From: Litchfieldella anticariensis FP35 = DSM 16096
Lineage (GTDB): Bacteria; Pseudomonadota; Gammaproteobacteria; Pseudomonadales; Halomonadaceae
Direction: 5' to 3'
Assembly: GCF_000409775.1 (NCBI RefSeq)
Contig: NZ_KE332377.1
Span: forward strand, 1,088,073-1,152,072
DNA: 64,000 nt
Below, piece after piece: positions 61,813 through 64,000 of the stretch. The position numbers and the translations under genes were made by a program. Under the pieces are notes generated by a model, which ran no database searches, had not been told where the DNA came from, and was given only the letters and a program-made list of their open reading frames with translations. Numbering within the stretch: the first letter of the stretch is position 1; each line of letters begins with the position of its first letter.

Positions 61813-61843
61813 GACGCCGCCGCGGGAACCCGACGGCGGCGTC
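61813..61843. terminator. Hairpin between araC-type gene and mvaT
   Basis: A 10-bp perfect stem, GACGCCGCCG / CGGCGGCGTC, around a GC-rich loop. No T-run follows on the plus strand. It lies between convergent genes. Confidence 0.5.
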
Positions 61844-61902
61844 ACAGAGCCGTACCAGCATATTCAAATGCCCGTACAGACATCATTCATGTATGTTTTT
61901 CC

Positions 61903-62283
61903 CTAGCTTTCCACCCGAACCAGCCAGGATTCCACGGTCTCGTTGCCGTATTCGTCTTTCCAGGCCTTGAGGGTTTTCTGGTTACCGCCGCGAGTCTCCA
62001 CGACTTCCCCTGTATTAGGGTTCTTGTAGATTTTCAGTTTGCGTTTACGACGACCACCGGCAGTGCTGGGCGCGCTAACTCTAGCAGCCTTGCCTGCCGA
62101 CTTCGGATCGAGCAACTCAATTACGTCAGCGGCGTTCTTGTTGAACTCCTTCATCAACGCTTCGAGTTTCTCCTTGAACTCTAGTTCGGCCTTGAGGCGA
62201 GGATCATTCTGCAACTGTTCCAGCTTCTCGTTGAGTTCCTTGAGCTGCTGTTCCTGTTGCAGGTATTCGCTTAGTAGTGACAT
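61903..62283 (-). CDS. mvaT: MvaT-type H-NS family nucleoid protein
   Basis: A 126-residue xenogeneic silencer. The N-terminal coiled coil oligomerises (EYLQQEQQLKELNEKLEQL, LEFKEKLEALMKEF). The C-terminal DNA-binding domain is KLKIYKNPNTGEVVETRGGN then KTLKAWKDEYG, which in MvaT proteins reads the minor groove of AT-rich DNA. It coats horizontally acquired DNA and represses it. The ATG at 62283 is chosen with AAGGAAG upstream; a GTG one codon earlier is possible. MvaT is typical of pseudomonads and relatives. Confidence 0.92.
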   Translation of the reverse strand: MSLLSEYLQQEQQLKELNEKLEQLQNDPRLKAELEFKEKLEALMKEFNKNAADVIELLDPKSAGKAARVSAPSTAGGRRKRKLKIYKNPNTGEVVETRGGNQKTLKAWKDEYGNETVESWLVRVES

Positions 62284-62539
62284 CACTCTTCCTTTATTCA
62301 GATTCAGAGAACTGCATGGGATGCAACACTATTGTCGCCGTTACACTGGATAATGCCAAGAGCTTAGCGATATTTTTAATTAGCGACAACATGAAATACA
62401 CCCAACCCCTTTACCATTTCACCTCGGGACAGGCAACAACCTTGTTCATAAACTGCAGAAAAGCCCTACAGTATCTTGTCCATCCCCTTTGCAGACAGCA
62501 TTTAGTAGTGTTTGTTTCTGGCCAAATGCACATCCCCAC

Positions 62540-62570
62540 TGTTAACCTTCAATAAATAGAAAGTTAACAA
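62540..62570. promoter_or_regulatory. BirA operator upstream of bioA
   Basis: TGTTAAC (62540-62546), a 16-bp spacer and GTTAACA (62563-62569, then A) form the inverted repeat typical of BirA biotin-repressor sites in proteobacteria. It ends 11 bp before the bioA start codon, so biotinyl-AMP-loaded BirA would block transcription. Confidence 0.8.
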
Positions 62571-62580
62571 AGAGGCCATC

Positions 62581-63861
62581 ATGACAGCATCACCACTATG
62601 GCACCCTTACGCCCAGATGCACACTCAACCACCGGCACTGAAAGTCATTGGAGGTAAGGGAGCTCATTTCACTCTCGATAACGGAGAATCCTTGCTCGAT
62701 GCCACCTGCTCCTGGTGGTGCATGATACATGGCTACTCACATCCCCGACTCGTTGCGGCGATCAAGAGCCAAGCCGATAGCCTGTGCCATGTGATGCTAG
62801 GTGGCCTGACGCACGAACCCGCTGATCGCCTGGCCAACGCACTGGTTCGCATCACCCCAACAGGCTTGAACCATGTATTCTTTTCAGACAGCGGATCAGT
62901 AGGCATGGAAGTGGCCATGAAAATGGCCGTGCAGTATCAGGTGCAGAAAGGACACCCGGAAAAGCATCGACTCTTATCACTGATGCGCGCCTATCACGGC
63001 GATACCAGCGGCTGCATGGCAGTTTGTGATCCAGAGGAAGGCATGCATTCCCTGTTCTCTGGCTATTTACCCCGTCACCATTTCGCCCCTGCTCCTACAG
63101 CTCCCTTCGATGCCCCCAGATCGGCCGTTGAAGACGATATACAAGCACTACGACGCGTGCTCGAAGCTCACCACCACGAAATCGCTGCGCTGCTCATGGA
63201 GCCTCTGCTGCAGGCTGCGGGCGGGCTCAACATGACCTCACCGCACTATGTACGAGCCGCACGGGAACTGTGCGATGAATTCGATGTATTGCTGATATTC
63301 GATGAAGTGGCCACTGGTTTTGGACGTACTGGAAAACTGTTTGCAGCCGAGCACGCAGGCGTCACACCGGACATCATGGTACTTTCCAAAGGGCTTACCG
63401 GTGGCTATCTAGGGCACGCCGCAACGCTAGCGACGGACCGAGTGTATGATGTCTTTCTCAGCGATGATCCAGCGCGTGCTTTCATGCATGGCCCAACCTT
63501 CATGGGCAATCCGCTGGCTTGCCGTGTAGCATTGGAAAGCCTGGCAGTGTTCGAAGAGGAACGCTATCTCGAAAAAATCACCATGCTGAACGAAATCCTG
63601 CGACAAGAACTTCTAGAGGATCCGGATCTACACGCACACCCCGACGTGGAAGACGTTCGCGTTCTCGGCGCCGCCGCTGTCATCGAAGTCTATGACAGCA
63701 CCAGCCTGAAGGGAGCCCAGGCCTTTGCACGACAACATGGAGTATGGCTGCGCCCCTTCGGTCGCTGGCTATACACAATGCCAGCCTATATCACCACGCC
63801 TGATGAAATGCGCCGGATTACCGGGGTGATGAAAGAATGGTTCAGGATTGAAACTCACTAA
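62581..63861 (+). CDS. bioA: Adenosylmethionine-8-amino-7-oxononanoate aminotransferase
   Basis: A 426-residue class III PLP aminotransferase of biotin synthesis, converting KAPA to DAPA with S-adenosylmethionine as amino donor. Diagnostic features are LWHPYAQM at the N-terminus, SWWCMIHGYSHP (substrate-binding Trp and Tyr), FSDSGSVGMEVAMKMA, IFDEVATGFGRTGKLFA, the PLP Lys in VLSKGLTGGYL, and HGPTFMGNPLACRVA. It lies alone, with its own BirA operator and a terminator; bioBFCD are not in the window. Confidence 0.95.
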   Translation: MTASPLWHPYAQMHTQPPALKVIGGKGAHFTLDNGESLLDATCSWWCMIHGYSHPRLVAAIKSQADSLCHVMLGGLTHEPADRLANALVRITPTGLNHVFFSDSGSVGMEVAMKMAVQYQVQKGHPEKHRLLSLMRAYHGDTSGCMAVCDPEEGMHSLFSGYLPRHHFAPAPTAPFDAPRSAVEDDIQALRRVLEAHHHEIAALLMEPLLQAAGGLNMTSPHYVRAARELCDEFDVLLIFDEVATGFGRTGKLFAAEHAGVTPDIMVLSKGLTGGYLGHAATLATDRVYDVFLSDDPARAFMHGPTFMGNPLACRVALESLAVFEEERYLEKITMLNEILRQELLEDPDLHAHPDVEDVRVLGAAAVIEVYDSTSLKGAQAFARQHGVWLRPFGRWLYTMPAYITTPDEMRRITGVMKEWFRIETH

Positions 63862-63902
63862 CTCACTATAGAGATCGCGCAACGAAGTCGCCTCATACAC
63901 GA

Positions 63903-63937
63903 AAAACGCCGCCTCCTTTATCAGGAGGCGGCGTTTT
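63903..63937. terminator. Bidirectional terminator after bioA
   Basis: A 14-bp perfect stem, AAAACGCCGCCTCC / GGAGGCGGCGTTTT, with a 7-nt loop. A-run and T-run flanks allow termination in both directions, consistent with a convergent gene starting beyond the window. Confidence 0.9.
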
Positions 63938-63967
63938 CAGTCTTACCGATCGCAGCTCAAGCAGTGA

Positions 63968-64000
63968 TCAGTCTTGACCCATCTGCTGCTTGATTAGGTC
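63968..64000 (-). CDS. C-terminal end of an unidentified gene (truncated by the window)
   Basis: On the minus strand the frame entering from the right edge ends with DLIKQQMGQD and TGA at 63970-63968. The bidirectional terminator just beyond supports a real convergent gene. Ten residues are not enough to name it. Confidence 0.4.
   Translation of the reverse strand, partial: DLIKQQMGQD

Overview
The window reads as chromosomal DNA of a moderately GC-rich gammaproteobacterium, most likely a Halomonas-like member of the Halomonadaceae. This rests on gene content recognised by eye: nadB with sdhE/ygfX, ihfB-lapA-lapB, fxsA-groES-groEL, a MvaT-type H-NS protein, a CueR/CopZ/CopA copper system and many amine and peptide catabolic operons. 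No database search was possible, so the genus is inference. I saw no rRNA, tRNA, CRISPR array, integrase or transposase.

Layout. (1) 1-9.5 kb is housekeeping: a truncated gene, nadB, ygfX and sdhE, ihfB-lapA-lapB, pyrF, a ComEA-like protein, a FabG-type reductase, fxsA and groESL. (2) 9.5-10.5 kb is a divergent cueR/copZ copper pair with a textbook 19-bp-spacer promoter. (3) 10.5-28.7 kb is an accessory block of amine and D-amino-acid catabolism. It holds two paralogous FAD amino acid oxidases, a DSD1-type PLP enzyme, RidA, a cupin protein, a PuuB-like oxidase with an aldehyde dehydrogenase, an M20 amidohydrolase, three paralogous two-domain GNAT proteins, AraC and Lrp regulators, a HAD protein, a GhrA-type reductase and a succinate-semialdehyde-type dehydrogenase. 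Its first three genes lie between copZ and a second copy of the copZ 3' end. (4) 28.7-36.7 kb holds an MFS exporter and a complete peptide-type ABC operon with an embedded GntR regulator. (5) 36.7-42.3 kb holds a relic of a second binding-protein gene, an extra CueR-type promoter facing the ABC operon, a class III aminotransferase, and CueR box-copA-[2Fe-2S] reductase. (6) 42.6-48.9 kb holds a second HAD protein and a second peptide-type ABC operon interrupted by a small repeat element. (7) 48.9-51.9 kb is a siderophore-type ABC importer. (8) 52.1-60.7 kb holds trmJ and a guanidino-compound pathway: a sigma-54 activator with a small coupled MvaT-like partner, then guanidinobutyrase, a YjiH membrane protein, a 5-guanidino-2-oxopentanoate decarboxylase and an aldehyde dehydrogenase, with a good -24/-12 promoter and palindromic upstream sites. 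(9) 61-64 kb holds an AraC regulator, mvaT, and bioA with a BirA-type operator.

Together the accessory genes suggest a cell that imports peptides or amines and oxidises amino groups to aldehydes, acids and imines, with RidA clearing reactive imines. The aruI-kauB-gbuA set would convert the 2-keto acid of arginine to GABA; the transaminase that starts that route is not in the window.

Besides genes, the window carries a 147-164 bp element with terminal inverted repeats (two full copies and end fragments that supply stop codons to neighbouring genes), REP-like pairs flanking the decarboxylase gene, and duplicated promoter regions that tie the catabolic operons together.
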